Source: Patella vulgata (lineage: Eukaryota > Mollusca > Gastropoda > Patellidae). Taken from it: a stretch of 64,000 nucleotides of DNA. Within the stretch, counting starts at the first letter, position 1. Each line of letters begins with the position of its first letter. The stretch is from NCBI RefSeq assembly GCF_932274485.2, contig NC_065881.2, forward strand, positions 59,220,702-59,284,701, given 5' to 3'. Position numbers and translations under genes: made by a program. Under the pieces are notes generated by a model that was given only the letters and a program-made list of their open reading frames with translations, ran no database searches and was not told the origin of the DNA. Of the stretch, positions 35,115-47,185 are shown piece after piece.

Positions 35115-36134
35115 TCAGTAACGGGTAAATCCTCCTCTGTTTGCCAAACAAGCATTGATCCGACGTGGCATACTCCTAATGAGACGTCTAAGGTCATTTT
35201 GGTCCAGATTGTCCCATTCCTGTTGCAACGCAGCAGCAAGTTCTTGGACATTGGCAGGACGTTGTTGACGTTGACGTAACCTCTGTCCAAGCATGTCCCA
35301 GACATGCTCGATGGGGGAGAGGTCGGGACTCAGTGCTGGCCAAGGTAATGTGGTGATGTTCTGTTGTTGGAGGTAACCTGTAACGATCCTGGCCCTGTGA
35401 CATCTTGCGTTGTCATCCTGGAAGATGAAACGGCGGCCATGACGTCGTGCGAACGGCACAACATGGACTGCCAAGATGTTGTCCCGGTAGTACTGGCCTG
35501 TAACACGCCCTGCAACAACATGTAAAGCCGTTCTTCCAGCAACAGTGATGCCTCCCCACACCATAACAGAACCACCCCCAAATCGATCATGTCTGATGAC
35601 GTTAACGTCTTGGAAGCGCTCGTTTCGACGACGCCACACCCTCCTACGTCTGTCCAAAAAATCAACAGTGAACCTTGACTCATCTGAAAACATCACATTG
35701 CTCCAGCGTCGATTATCCCAGTGTTGACGATCCCTACACCAACGACGTCTTGCCTGAATGTGATGATCTCTCAAACAAGGGATCACGCGAGGACGTCGGG
35801 CGCGAAGGTGACCCCTATGCAGTCGATTCCGAATCGTCTGGCCACTCACTCTCACACTAGTGTCTGTTTGAAGACGAGCGCTGATCTGATTTGCTGTGAT
35901 GACACGATTTCTCAAGGCCAAGGTACGGATAAATCGATCCTGGGCTTGAGTTGTCGCCCTTGGTCGACCTGAGCGTGGTCTGTCCTGTACAGATTGTGTA
36001 TCACGGTATCTGGACCATAGCCTGCTTATGACAGACTGAGAAACATTCATCTTCCGCGCCACAACCGCCTGTGTTGTGCCGATCTGTAGCATGCCAAGGG
36101 CACGTAACCTTTCATTTTGGGTAAGCCGACGCAT
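35115..36134 (-). CDS. Tc1-like transposase, DD34E, 339 aa, uninterrupted
   Basis: Cuts and pastes its own element at TA sites. The order is typical: an N-terminal helix-turn-helix pair (residues 1-60, LTQNERLRALGMLQIGTTQA, then VARKMNVSQSVISRLWSRYR), a GRPR AT-hook-like motif at about 56-59 (RSGRPRATT), a second helix-turn-helix, then the catalytic core. The core has FSDESRF (first Asp), FQDDNARCH (second Asp) and SPIEHVWD (Glu), with 34 residues between the last two, i.e. DD34E. WPALSPDLSPIEHVWD is diagnostic for Tc1. Length equals the family norm (about 340). ATG at 36134, no break. Arg-rich throughout and more GC-rich than the host genes, as expected for a mobile gene. Many overlapping short frames on both strands are its shadows. 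Confidence 0.95.
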   Translation of the reverse strand: MRRLTQNERLRALGMLQIGTTQAVVARKMNVSQSVISRLWSRYRDTQSVQDRPRSGRPRATTQAQDRFIRTLALRNRVITANQISARLQTDTSVRVSGQTIRNRLHRGHLRARRPRVIPCLRDHHIQARRRWCRDRQHWDNRRWSNVMFSDESRFTVDFLDRRRRVWRRRNERFQDVNVIRHDRFGGGSVMVWGGITVAGRTALHVVAGRVTGQYYRDNILAVHVVPFARRHGRRFIFQDDNARCHRARIVTGYLQQQNITTLPWPALSPDLSPIEHVWDMLGQRLRQRQQRPANVQELAAALQQEWDNLDQNDLRRLIRSMPRRINACLANRGGFTRY

Positions 36135-36395
36135 ATCAAAATTTGTTTTCTGGTCACTAAAACAATTAAACTGATGTTTCCACCCTTGAATTCAATGCCA
36201 CAATGACTGTAACATTCAAAGTCAGAGTCGTGCAAATCTTGGGTTGGACCCCCATGATGATCCCAAGCATCACCTGCATTCCATGCGGTAGCTATTGGTG
36301 CGTTTGGGCGTCACATGTAACTGGAAATGTTTCTTCTGTTAGGTTCTATAGTGACTTTTTTCGTAGTCATTTGCATATTTTAGTATTATGCCCCC

Positions 36396-36429
36396 AAAAT
36401 CAAATATCCCCTACTTTTTTTGAATAGTA
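36396..36429 (-). repeat. Tc1 element right terminal inverted repeat (34 bp)
   Basis: Perfect inverted match to 34899-34932, followed by the TA target duplication. Confidence 0.93.
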
Positions 36430-36879
36430 TATTAAAGAATCTATTCTGACGAACTAACTCTCTAAAACAGTGGCATAACGGGTTTTAGGCAGTTGCATAC
36501 CTTACCTATGGGTAGGAATGGGAGTGTGGGGTCTACTGCATTGAAAAATACAAGCCTCCCGAATCAATTAGGAGTATTTTGCAGTATGTTTTTGTGTGTG
36601 AGATGGCACGAGGCCCGGAGTTTTAGGGTTTGTTAGAACCCCCGATTATCCATTTTTGGATTAAATCATCAATTAGTGTTGAGCAGCAAAAAATCCTGTC
36701 TCCATTAGAACGGTTGGTGCAGAAAAGTAGGACGTTATATCGAATAATTAACTTCTATAAGAAATTTGGTCAAATTAGTCTGTATCACTTACGTCTTGTT
36801 GTTACACAAACTACTGACATACTCCTGTTTGGTCATCGGCTATAAAACCAACTTTTCTCCGTCGTGTTTTTAGGTCGAC

Positions 36880-37239
36880 ATTAAAGGGATGTTACAGAGA
36901 TTAGATAAAGCTATGATAGTTAAAATATAAAAAACGTAAAGAGAATATGCTGAAAATTTCAGTCAAATTGCTCTACTCTGAACCGAGATATTAGCGATTG
37001 AATTTTAGGTCTAGCCTCGTTCAACATTACTATAGTCGGTACGATATCCATTTTTACGTTAAATCATCCATCACAAAATGTATTCAAATCCAGAGAAAAT
37101 CCGACACATACGATGACATCGAGAGTTGATTAGGGTCTTTTCATGTTAATAAATGTCTAATTAATAGTTTATATAATATTTCATGCCGAAAGAAAGACCG
37201 GCAATAGGCAGATTTGGCTCTTGCATAAAGTATGTTTAA
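36880..37239 (+). mobile_element. MITE family M, copy 3
   Basis: Starts TTAAAGGGATGTTACAGAGA and ends GCATAAAGTATGTTTAA. Internal blocks AAATTTCAGTCAAATTGCTC and GACATCGAGAGTTGATTAGG in the family order. Confidence 0.75.
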
Positions 37240-37345
37240 GAAAACATATTCAAAATATCAACAGTAGATAATTCCGGGGATTGGCTTATCTTTGTAAATA
37301 CTGAACGGAATTCAGTCATTATTGGACTGATATTCCTTTAGCAGA

Positions 37346-37715
37346 AATGAAATGAAATGGGGTTTAACGTCCTACTGTTCTGCTCCTAACCTGGGCTAAT
37401 GAAGACGGGCATACGCCATACTGTGTGCTATGAGGGAAATTTTGCCCGGGCAGCGGCTCTATCGCCTAGTCTCAAATCGAATTCCAACTGCCAAGGGATC
37501 TTTTACGTGCACGCCAATGTGTACAAGGTACCTCGGTTCTTCGTCCCATCCGAACGACTAGACAGCTGTCCTTGTCAGGCCTCCATCCTGCATCACTGAC
37601 AAGGGGGAACCACGCCGGAAAATCTGGATGAACTTTCTCGGCCAATGCAGGGATCGAACACCCGACCTCCAGGCTAGCGAGCCAGCGTCTTACCCACTTA
37701 GCCACGTGATCCCCC
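37346..37715 (-). mobile_element. tRNA-headed SINE, family A, fullest copy
   Basis: On the minus strand it opens with a tRNA-like head (GGGATCACGTGGCTAAGTGG as A box, GGTCGGGTGTTCGATCCC as B box), runs through a body with GGTTTCCCCCTTGTCAG and AAGAACCGAGGTACC, and ends in ATTTCATTTCAT. Other copies: 27560-27838, 41685-42023, 44697-44930, 46313-46523, 47186-47390; scraps at 25952, 43814, 63047. Not a functional tRNA. Confidence 0.8.
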
Positions 37716-37731
37716 ATTCCTTTAGCAATGG

Positions 37732-38118
37732 ATAAAACATACATTATGCAAGAGCTAAATCTGTCTATTGCAGGTCTTTCTTTAAGCCTTAAATGTTATC
37801 TTAATTATTAATTAGACATTAATTAACCTATCCAGACCGTAATCAACTCTAGATGACATCGTTAGCCTGCGATCCTTAGTGGATTATTGGCCGATTTACT
37901 GCATAACTTTCCTTCACGATTTAACGATTAAATGGATAATCGAGACTATGTTGTTTACCGTCCCGACTTTAGTGATGACCAAGGCTAGCCGGAAATTTCA
38001 ACCGCTTAGTTCTCGGTTCATAGTGGATCAATTTGAATGAAATTTTCAGCAAAATCGCCTTAACTATTATAGTGAGAACTGCCAACTCGTTATCGAATCT
38101 CCCATAATGTATCTTTAA
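37732..38118 (-). mobile_element. MITE family M, copy 4 (inverted)
   Basis: Starts AAACATACATTATGCAAGAG and ends CCCATAATGTATCTTTAA, the family termini in the reverse order to copy 3. Together with 36880-37239 it brackets the SINE at 37346. Confidence 0.8.
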
Positions 38119-38119
38119 C

Positions 38120-39600
38120 AAGGTACACAGAATATTGAAAATTATCGGAAGTCTAGACATTAGCATGCATGGTTTTCTCGTTGTCTGTGCATTGTAGTTT
38201 TTATGATTGTGCATGATGACCGCTTAGTCTTTTACCCGCTCAGGTTAGGTGCTGGAATAAATAAGATAAACTAAAAATAAACGTTAACCATCTTAGTTAT
38301 CACCCATAATAATACAGGGAGTCGAAACCTTACTTTCATTACGTTATATTGTAATACTATAGGGTTTATTTTAGTTCTATGAAAGGCGCTCTGTTTAATA
38401 TATTGAAGTGGTTAAACAAATGGATGACAACGAGAAATAGGCTAAGTAGGTATTTTGCAAGATTCAAGTTTCTTAGACTAACTCACAGACGGTTCCTGTC
38501 GCTGCCAGTTGCTGAAAGTAGGGTACTATCGATCAGCCATCTCGTGCACAGATTAGTCCAATTAAATAGAATAATGTTGACGTAAAACGGTGCCGATACG
38601 AAACACTTATCCACAAATGGTAATTGCCCCGCCCTATTAGCTAACGCATCTATACTTTCTATATAAGAAACAGAGGAGTTAAATTTCCCTTCAGGCATCG
38701 TCGTGTCAATTGATCCCTGGAAATAATTTTATACACAACGTGAAGTCAAAGTTAGTTCCTAATTGACTGTAGTGTCACAATCCTCTATGTTTTGGTGTCG
38801 TTGATGTAAGGATTTCTTTGGAAGAAGAAGAAGTTTCCAGTTGGATGGATTATCCTTGGAAATGGTCGTTTTTAGGTACGCACTGACCAGGGAAAGCCAA
38901 ACAGACCAAGGGATACCTTTAACAAATTTTAAAGGTTAGGATTTACTAAAAATAAAGGTTAAATAGGATGCTAAATAATTAAATTAAGTAAATTTTCTTA
39001 ATTTAATTATTTTAACATTTAAACCATGTAAGTAAATGAGGGAAAAAGTAAGGTTTAGGCTTAAAAATGTGAGTAATTTTCTATAATCATAGGGAAACTA
39101 ATGAAACGAAAGATTACCCCCGCCACATATACATGCAACAGAAAAAAAATCCTAGAAACCTCGTGTGTGGTTATGTCACATGAGAAGAATAACCAAAAAT
39201 GAATTTATTTCCTTATTTGTCACTTAACTTGTCTTGAGGTGAGTAGCACATTACACGATTTGTTGCCGACGAACCGACGACTTGGGCGATCATATCAAAC
39301 ATATCTGATATCGGCAACCGAAATCGCCCAAGTCGTCGTGTAGTATGCGCCAGGCTGTAGTGTGCACCAGACTTTAGAAGCAGATATTTAACATTCATAA
39401 TAACACAACAACACAACTTTATGGATATACTTCTTCTTAGTTTATTGCCTGCGACCTTTCAATACTCTAACAGGTATCTTTATCACGCAATGATCAACAT
39501 TGAATTCAATCATATACATAATAGATTACATAAATCTCAGGACAGCGGGGGTATAACATACTAATTGACCTTTCTAGGTAGGGGAAGAAATAAATAGGAT
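38120..39600. other. Intergenic, Tc1 to GPCR
   Basis: No gene. Two small structures: an AT-rich palindrome around 38963-39013 (AATTAAATTAAG / CTTAATTTAATT) and a 16-base perfect inverted pair CGACGACTTGGGCGAT at 39275-39290 and 39323-39338. Confidence 0.5.
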
Positions 39601-39843
39601 TAAATAACAATAACTTTTAGTCATCTTTATTTATCACCCTTAATATTATGTTCATAGATTACGAAAATAATAATAATACATCTTGCACCTTGCACTTTTT
39701 ACCAAAAATCTGACTAAATGGACCCCAACACTGCGACATCCTTTAGATAGAAACCGTGACCCAGTCTTTCATACAGACAGACAAATATTTCTTCTCATAG
39801 AATTTCAAAGATGTCCACAAATTTGACAGATTCTGTATATTGT

Positions 39844-39941
39844 TTAAGCTGAACTCTCACTGGGTAATTTGGCAGAAGATCTGCTGACTGAATTAGGACG
39901 TCTAGCGACGCCTTCTCGTAGATCAAATATTTCTTCGCCAT
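39844..39941 (-). CDS. GPCR exon 3, C-terminal tail
   Basis: Acceptor TTATTTTCTAG. The T left by exon 2 plus AT gives Tyr337, then GEEIFDLREGVARRPNSVSR, SSAKLPSESSA and TAA. Too short to show as an open frame. An AATAAA on the minus strand at 39626-39631 could end the transcript. Confidence 0.75.
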
Positions 39942-42900
39942 CTAGAAAATAAATAACATTTACTTTAAATATAAGATGTCATGCTTCAATCAATAAAGTT
40001 GTTTGGCGTACTTTATTAACAGTTCGTCTTATAGGCAAGTGGTGAGATTAAAGTGTAAGACTCCACACAAACACAGGGTTACTTCAATATTCGTTTCCAT
40101 CCCTACTATACTATATCACCACCGGGTCGTAAGTCAAAGAGTAGTAAGACAAAAAAAAAAAAAAAAAGCATCTCGAAAATAAAAATTTAAACTGTATTGG
40201 GATAATAAAGTTCAAGAAAATGAATGCAAGCATGTACCATTTTAAGTATGAATTTTTCGACATTATATGTATGTCAATTATTTGTAGGTCATGCACCCAA
40301 ATTAAGATTAAAATTAAAATAGCCTGTTTGTTGATATTAGTTCGTTTTCTATAAGGACATCCAAATTTGAATTCAGAGAATAATATCCCTTCCACTAATA
40401 GAAGAATCGTGCGGGTAATTGCGAAGAGTCACTCCTACCCAGAATTAAACACACAACCTCGAGCACAGAATCAATATGGCTCCACCAAATATATGTCACT
40501 GCGCATTCTCAAAATAACAATCCAAGCGTCATATATATTTATATTTACATCCCTGCTACGTAATCAAATGTAGGCTTTGATATTTTGCCTCATTACCTTC
40601 TACCCGGAAGAATCCTTTTCCCCTTGGCAATCTTGGACCATCACTGTCAAAATTATTTTTGATTTCAGTTGATTTGATAATGTAATTAGTCGTGTAACGT
40701 ACAAATTGAATCGAGCACGAGGTCACTCCATCGATCCATTACCAAGATACGCTACTGTTTGGTTAAAAAGTATATTTATAGTGCGGGGGAAATGCGCCAA
40801 AGAATAACAGAAACTCAGAAGACAGGCCTACGGGCAAGACCAAGCATAAAACTTTTCAAAAGAGAACGGAATTCAATCATCATTCAAAAAATATTAACGT
40901 ATTTCCGAGTTATTGTCTAGTTTACTTTAAATTCATGAAATCTTGTAAACGCCATTGAGGAAAGGGCGCTTAACCGAATTTGAAATAAAAATGGCTAATT
41001 GGTTCATATGGAAGAATCCTGTGGAATTTCAATTGTTTTGGATTGTACATTTGGTAAGCGTTTCGTGGAGTCATCTTTTAATTCCCATTTGTACTTATAA
41101 AACTTGCCTTCATAACGTATTTTGAAAACGTGTGCTGGGTCAGAGTAGTGAGCTTAAATGTTCCCTGATTGGCTCACGGCGATTTTAGAGTTATATTAGC
41201 TGCTATTAGAGCGTCTGTCAAGCCTCCATCTTTCACGTAGTACTGCTGTATTTGAACGCTATCTGAACCCTTTTGAAACTGATACTCTTATTGACCAGAA
41301 AGCTACCTTAAGAAGTTAATGACATCTACAGAGGATTATGTCTGTGAGCAATTAGTCATCCTATATCATACTTACAAGGTGGTGCTGATATAAGTTTAAA
41401 ACTGGCATAATGAACAGTCATTCTTATTAAATAAATATAGCCCCGTCTGTACGTTTTCTTCATAAAACCATAAACCAGTGGATTAGCTGCCACACCCATC
41501 ATCACTACCCTCATAGCATAGAATTCTACGACATCACATTTATTTAAACCATTAGCACAGGCGAATCTAGCAAACTGAAATATATACATTTACATTTCAC
41601 AGTTCATAAATCCATTTAACTATGAAAACCAAATGTGACGATATAGCCGATTGACCTTGTTCGAAAAATTAAAACACATAAATAAATGAAATTAAATGGG
41701 GTTTAACGTCCTACTGTGCTGCTCCAACTGGGCTAATGAAGACGGGCATACGCCATATAGTGTGTTATAGGGGAATTCCAACTGCCAGGGTTCTTTTACG
41801 TGCACGCCGATATATATATATGTACACGGGATCTCGGCTTTTCGTACAATCCGAAGGACTATACGTTGTCCCTTGTCATGACAGACCCTGTTTCCTGCAT
41901 CACTAACAAGGGGGGACGACGCCGGAAAATCACGATGAACTATATAGGCCAACACCGGGATCGAACACGGGACCGCCAGGTCAGTGAGCGAACGTATATA
42001 CTCACTCAGCCACCGCTGCTCCCAAATATCTAAATATGAAACCGTTCGGAGGTGACCGCTAGATTTGCATAACGGGATTACGTAACGGGTTTATTCATTT
42101 GTACGAGAGACTTAATGAACATTTGTCAGTATAACTTCACCAAGTAGAAATGGCTAAAGACAGCTTAGAATTTTTGGACTGAAAGTTAGGATACAGATAT
42201 TTTGAAATCAATCAATTTGACACCAGTCTTTTTCTTACTCCTATTCTCTGATCGCATCTCTGATTACTAACTTACAGGCAAATCGTTTTATGTTCTTTAA
42301 TCTAACCATCTAAGGTTATAAAACAATCAATATCTGACAGTTCCGCAGTTTTCACCTTAATATATCACACTAGATAGAACAATTGCCATTAAGCTTCCTC
42401 CTTTCCTTCACTGGTTATTGACTATTTATTTGGATAATAACTAAATAGCCCAACAAATTACCATCATATAATATTGTTTGGACATAATCATAATTAATTT
42501 GGAGATCCCGAGCTTTATAAATCATAACGGGTCTTTGCCGAATAGCGCACTATTGTGATATAAGTCTTAAAGGTAATTCCTTGACATAAGACTTGACATC
42601 AAAGCGTGTACGTGACAAGGAATATAATTGCCTGCCAAACGTCGTCTTAATTCAGCTAATATAACCTAGTTAGTGTTGAATGTCTCTCATTAAGAACAGA
42701 AAATATGTAAGTATATACCCCCATTGCCTTATAATCACACAATAAATCATGTTAATTATTCCTGAGCGCCAACCACCAGTTTGGTCATCGTTATCTGTGG
42801 AAACGATCCCTTTGCAAACCTTGAGGTTTTCTCTAATTTCCTGTCGCTGAAAAAGAGTCCTACCTTATGGTAGTTTTAAAATAACATAGTTATGCTAAGC

Positions 42901-45900
42901 GGACACTAAAACCCTTTTCTGTAACTTCAGTTGGTGGTGGGTAATTATGTGGAGAAATTTCAATACGGATGATAATATCTTATACGTATGTTACGTTTCG
43001 AAGGATAATCATATAAAATATATTTGCCATTTGACCCTCTCCTGAATACCATATAACTAGTATTTATGGGTTAACTACACATTATCGGAGATTGTTAGTG
43101 TCTATTTGTTTAGTAATAAGTTAATCAATAAAACAAATCATGGTCTAGTTATTGTATTGTTTAATGTATCATTATAAACCCACACTACCTGGTCATACAA
43201 CATGATTACCGTAATATTAATTCATTAAAGAGAGATTTTATCAAGTAATTAAAGGAAATGTTTAGGCCAAGGTTTCCTATTGATGTTAGAATCGATATTA
43301 TCAGAATTGTTGTCCAGATTAGGCGAAAACGTTCCATTGTGGTAAAACTTATACACTTTGATGCCGGTGAAACAATTCAACAAAAGAATTGTTAGTGATG
43401 TAAAGGTCCCAAAAATATGAAAAATGATAGACAATCTGGAAAAAGTAAGGGAGAAAGATGGTGGTCACTAGTATAAGGTGACGAGTAAGGCAGAACGTGT
43501 GGAGCCAAAGGTAACCTCGGGCCAAATGGCCATCTGCCCAATTTTAATTATATATTGTTAGCTAAATGTTTGTTTGAAAATGCAGTACATCATAGACTAA
43601 GCGTTAACGGGTAAATTTTTCCTTAGAATTCCTGCCCCTACCTGTATGGGACAGTCCCATATTATTCGAATAGATCTATGAATGTATTGCCTAAGCAAAA
43701 TCCTATCACATCTACCGCTTCAGAAAATATGAAGGCCAAACTGTCTATGGTTAAAGCGTATAGGGGCGTTATCACTCTAACCAAGAAGATATGTACTGAA
43801 TTTACCATAATATAAATGAAATGAAATGAAGTTTAACGTCCTTCTGTCCTGCCTAATTAACCTGGAAGGAAACATCATCTTTATTCAAATTGCAGTTATT
43901 CTATTGGTTGACAGTTATCCTAATTTTAGCAGTCTTAATAGTGTGTCCGTATTATAGTTTTATACCCTCGCTGCAGTTTTTAACGGTGGAATTTTGTAGA
44001 AATTTGCTATGACGCATTGGGGTCATACTCATGAGAGGATGAACTATATCTATATTAAGCGCTCCAAGACCTTCTGTTGAACAGTTATAATGAAATGAAA
44101 TGGGGCTTAAAGATGGGTAATTTAATGGTATATATGGACTAAAAACATATTCAAATTAATTAATTTGTCATAACTTTGCTTCAAATTCTTCTCAAACATT
44201 GTAATTGCGAACGAATGTCCTGCCATAAAAATTCGATCAAACCAGGTCATGTTTACGTCACGTGACTTACCTCTCTTGGAAGTCAGAGGAGAATTCATTG
44301 TATACATAAGACGATGTTGTCTTTAATTGCTTACTATTTATTACAAATATCGAATCATAATTAAATTCTCGGATTATCCACTACCCGCGTCTTTTTCCGT
44401 CATTTTTATCTCAGAAAGTGTTGTACGTCTAACTCTTCATAAAGTTTATCAACTTGCACATCAAGCGCTCAATGTTCGCGTGTGACCTTTGACATCATGC
44501 GTGCAGAAATTCCTAATCGTCGGGCTGTTGATTAGGGGAACCCTTACATTTTGTCCTGTATACGCTCCATGGGTGTTTTTCGGGGAATCCAGTATTTTTC
44601 TAGTAAGATTGGATATCTCTACTTTCCATATATACCAAAATTACCATACTTTTATTGGAAATAACCACCCGATAAATACTTTTCTGGGAACCCATCTTTA
44701 ACGTCCTACTGTTCTGCTCCTAAACTGGGCTAATGAAGACGGGCATACGCCATACAGCGGCGCTACGGCCTACTCTTATATCGAATTCCAACTGCCAAGT
44801 GATCTTTTACGTGCACGCCAATGTGTACACGGTGTCTCGGTTTTTCGTCCCATCTGAACGACTAGACAGCTGTCCTTGTCAGGCCCTCCGTCCTGCAGAC
44901 AAGGGGAAACCACGCTGGAAAAGAACAGTTATACCCCTTTTCCGAAAACCTAATAAATGTTATAGTATCCGTATGATTTTTTTTAAAATTTTGGATTGAA
45001 GCATTGGGGTCATGAGCGGACGAAGACTATAATTATTCAGTGATCCGCAAAAACCTTGTTAACGTCATACGGTATATAGATGTAGTCTTTCGCGGGTCTT
45101 TTTTTCAAATTCGATATTTAGCGTGCCGTGACCTTCCGTTTTAGGGGCGCGATTATAGAAGAGGCTACATTTATTTAACATTGTTTTTCAAGCTTGTGAA
45201 CACGATATAGATTAGATTTTTGGATAGCATGAATGATCATTTCGGGTAAGCTGCTGTCTATAGCTATGTGTGGGTGTATTTCCACATTTTCCGGGTCTAT
45301 CTTTTTATATTTCCAGGTTGTATTGTAAGTTAATGACTTAATCAATTTCGAGCAACGGGAAGCAAGCCAACAATATTCGTAATAAATCAATATCTTAGAT
45401 GCTATCGCGGGCAACATATTGCATGAATAAAAAGTTATTTACCAAGTTAGGCAGCCATGTGAGTAAGAAAATAACAGCAACCACGCCCATCAATTTGGCA
45501 AACTGTCTTTCAAGTCTGTTTGAACATATATCAAAGCCTTTCTTTTTAGTGAGCTGATATGCGATGCTTATGTTACAGGTCACAAGGAGCACTATTCCCA
45601 CGAATAAAAAGGCTATTTTTATATAAATGACTTCAGGAACCGGGTAGGCAACAGTTTGGGTCACATTTACAAATATGGAACCATTGATCACGGTTGTCAT
45701 GTTAGTTCGAATAAAATTCGTCATGGCACAATACCACCCGGCTTTCAAAGTTACTGGATAGATAAAGAGAGGTATGGAGGCCAGTAAAAGACAAAAACAT
45801 CCTTGCAATCCGACAAATCCCTTAATATGAATAGGCGTAATGGCTAAACGTTTGTATAAGAATGGTTTAGAAATGGCCAGCCATCTCTCAACACTGATGA

Positions 45901-46252
45901 GCACAATGATAGCGAATGTTGTATAGATGTACCAAACAGTCGTCACAGCACTGAATTCACAAAAAATCCGAGATCCAAAATATTTACCTCGCATTTCGGC
46001 AATTAATGTCGGTGTCATGACAATGATGACAGTGAGAACATCATTGAGAGCCAAAGATCCAACCAAGGCATCCTGAACATTTTGGCGGTATTGAGCAATT
46101 TTGCACACTATAATAAAAGTAAATAAATTTCCAAAGAAGGAAAGCACAGGGATGGTAGAATAGTATATCACATCAAAGGCCAAATAGGGGACGACTGGAT
46201 CACGGGGGTAAATATAATCATCTTCTTCCATTGCATTCCAGAAAAACGTCAT
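39844..46252 (-). CDS. Class A GPCR, prostanoid-receptor-like, 3 coding exons, 368 aa
   Basis: Join (minus): 46252-45443, 41574-41376, 39941-39844; GT/AG and phase agree. Seven helices with family marks: GN42, LALND71 (2.50), Cys98 paired with Cys175, ERW122-124 in place of DRY, TWLP in helix 6, NPLVY301-305. Arg292 lies nine residues before Asn301, i.e. position 7.40, the Arg that grips the ligand carboxylate in prostanoid receptors. AGWYC in loop 2 recalls their G-x-WC, and VLSFFGN and SVERWLAI are EP4-like. Loop 2 has three N-glycosylation sites (N184, N190, N196). The Ser-rich tail (SVSRSSAKLPSESSA) suits kinase/arrestin control. An invertebrate PGE2-receptor-like protein is the best guess; an orphan receptor is possible. 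The first ATG is used, but Met8 has the better context. An acceptor at ~46271 implies a further 5' non-coding exon. Confidence 0.85.
41376..41574 (-). CDS. GPCR exon 2, helix 7 and helix 8
   Basis: Acceptor TATATTTCAG, donor CACCTT|GTAAGT. Encodes FARFACANGLNKCDVVEFYA and MRVVMMGVAANPLVYGFMKK, then basic helix 8. Begins in phase 0 as exon 1 requires. If the intron is kept, the frame ends five codons later (KYDIG stop). Confidence 0.9.
41685..42023 (-). mobile_element. SINE family A in GPCR intron 1
   Basis: Same head, body and tail order as 37346-37715. The short (TA) run at 41812-41821 is an internal variation. Confidence 0.75.
42024..43960. other. GPCR intron 1, middle
   Basis: No coding signal and no repeat family recognised apart from a 50-base SINE A scrap at 43814-43866. 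Confidence 0.5.
43970..45170. repeat. Repeat D copies and partial SINE A in GPCR intron 1
   Basis: Repeat D motifs at 43970-44090 (CGCTGCAGTTTTTAACGGTG, GGGGTCATACTCATGAGAGG) and 44935-45170 (GAAGCATTGGGGTCATGAGC, GCCGTGACCTTCCGTT). SINE A body at 44697-44930 without its head. Confidence 0.6.
45443..46252 (-). CDS. GPCR exon 1, helices 1-6
   Basis: 270 codons, ending TGGCTGCCTAACTTG|GTAAAT. Contains the N-terminus with an acidic, Tyr-containing EEDDYIYPRD and helices 1 to 6. Confidence 0.92.
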
Positions 46253-46312
46253 ACAACTTCTTATTGTACTTCTGAAACGAAATAATGTATATATTATACT
46301 TTAAAAGTATGT

Positions 46313-46523
46313 TAGAATAAAATGGGATTTAAGATCCTGTTTTTCTGTAACGAGTAACGACCTCGGTTTTTGTTTTACCCGAATGACTGGACGCTGTTCC
46401 TTGTCAGGACTGACGTCTTGCATCTCCGCCAAGGGGAAACCACGCCGAAATTTCCCGAGAACTTTCTCGGCCAACCCCGAATAGAAAACCAGTGCTTTAC
46501 TCACACAGCCACCGCTGCTCCCA
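46313..46523 (-). mobile_element. SINE family A, internally deleted
   Basis: Tail TAAAATGGGATTTAAGATCC, then directly ACCTCGG..., GGGGAAACCACGCCG and CAGCCACCGCTGCTCCC. About 150 bases shorter than the full copy. Lies just upstream of the GPCR coding start. Confidence 0.65.
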
Positions 46524-47185
46524 TATATGGTAATGACTAAACCAATTTAGACTAAAACAAGGATATCCATATAATAGAATTCTGTTGTCTTTTGGTATTG
46601 GAATAAATGGCGGAAAATATATGTTATAAGAAAAAACTAAACCTGGTCGGTGTTGAAAATATCTGATACTAGGATATACCATTAGGTATTCTAGATATGA
46701 CACCTACTAAGGTATACAATTCGTGATATCTGGAAGGGAAGAATGGTCTCTAAATCATTTAACAGATTGTAAAGTGGCGTGAGACCCAGTGTCAGTGAAT
46801 CATTCATCATTAATTTTTAGTTTAATCTTGACTCTAGTCATTTATTCCTCAGTGTTGTTCCTTTCGCGATCTTTATTCGCTACTAATTCATACAAGTATA
46901 CAATTTTGATATACAATACAATTTTAATATACAATATAAACGAAATAAAAGCCCCATCAAAATATACCAATTTGATTGTGTATTTTGATTTCTGATTTTG
47001 AAGTACAAATTTATAATATTATCGAGCATTATTCATCCTTACCCTTCAGACTAACATCGAGGTTTTCAGGTTAATCAAATATCAGTAATTTAATAAAAAC
47101 TTCAGTCACAGTTGCCACTCGTTGCCCGATGTCTAGTTACAAAAGTTGTTGCAAAACTATAAATTATTTCGACTTTAAGTGAATA

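Larger units (their letters stand above)
34899..36429 (-). mobile_element. Tc1/mariner DNA transposon, complete-looking
   Basis: A 1531-bp element bounded by TA on both sides (34897-34898 and 36430-36431). The terminal inverted repeats are identical over 34 bases (34899-34932 and 36396-36429; they start TACTATTCAAAAAAAGTAGG). It holds one open transposase frame on the minus strand. Size, TA target and structure are those of Tc1-like elements. Lies between STRA6 and the GPCR, touching neither. Confidence 0.95.

Noticed and set aside
34989-35972. Several plus- and minus-strand frames overlapping the Tc1 element
   Set aside because: Shadows of the transposase frame at 35115-36134.
37640-37715. 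tRNA gene on the minus strand (A and B boxes present)
   Set aside because: It cannot be folded into a proper cloverleaf by eye, continues into a SINE body, and recurs with the same flanks in other copies.
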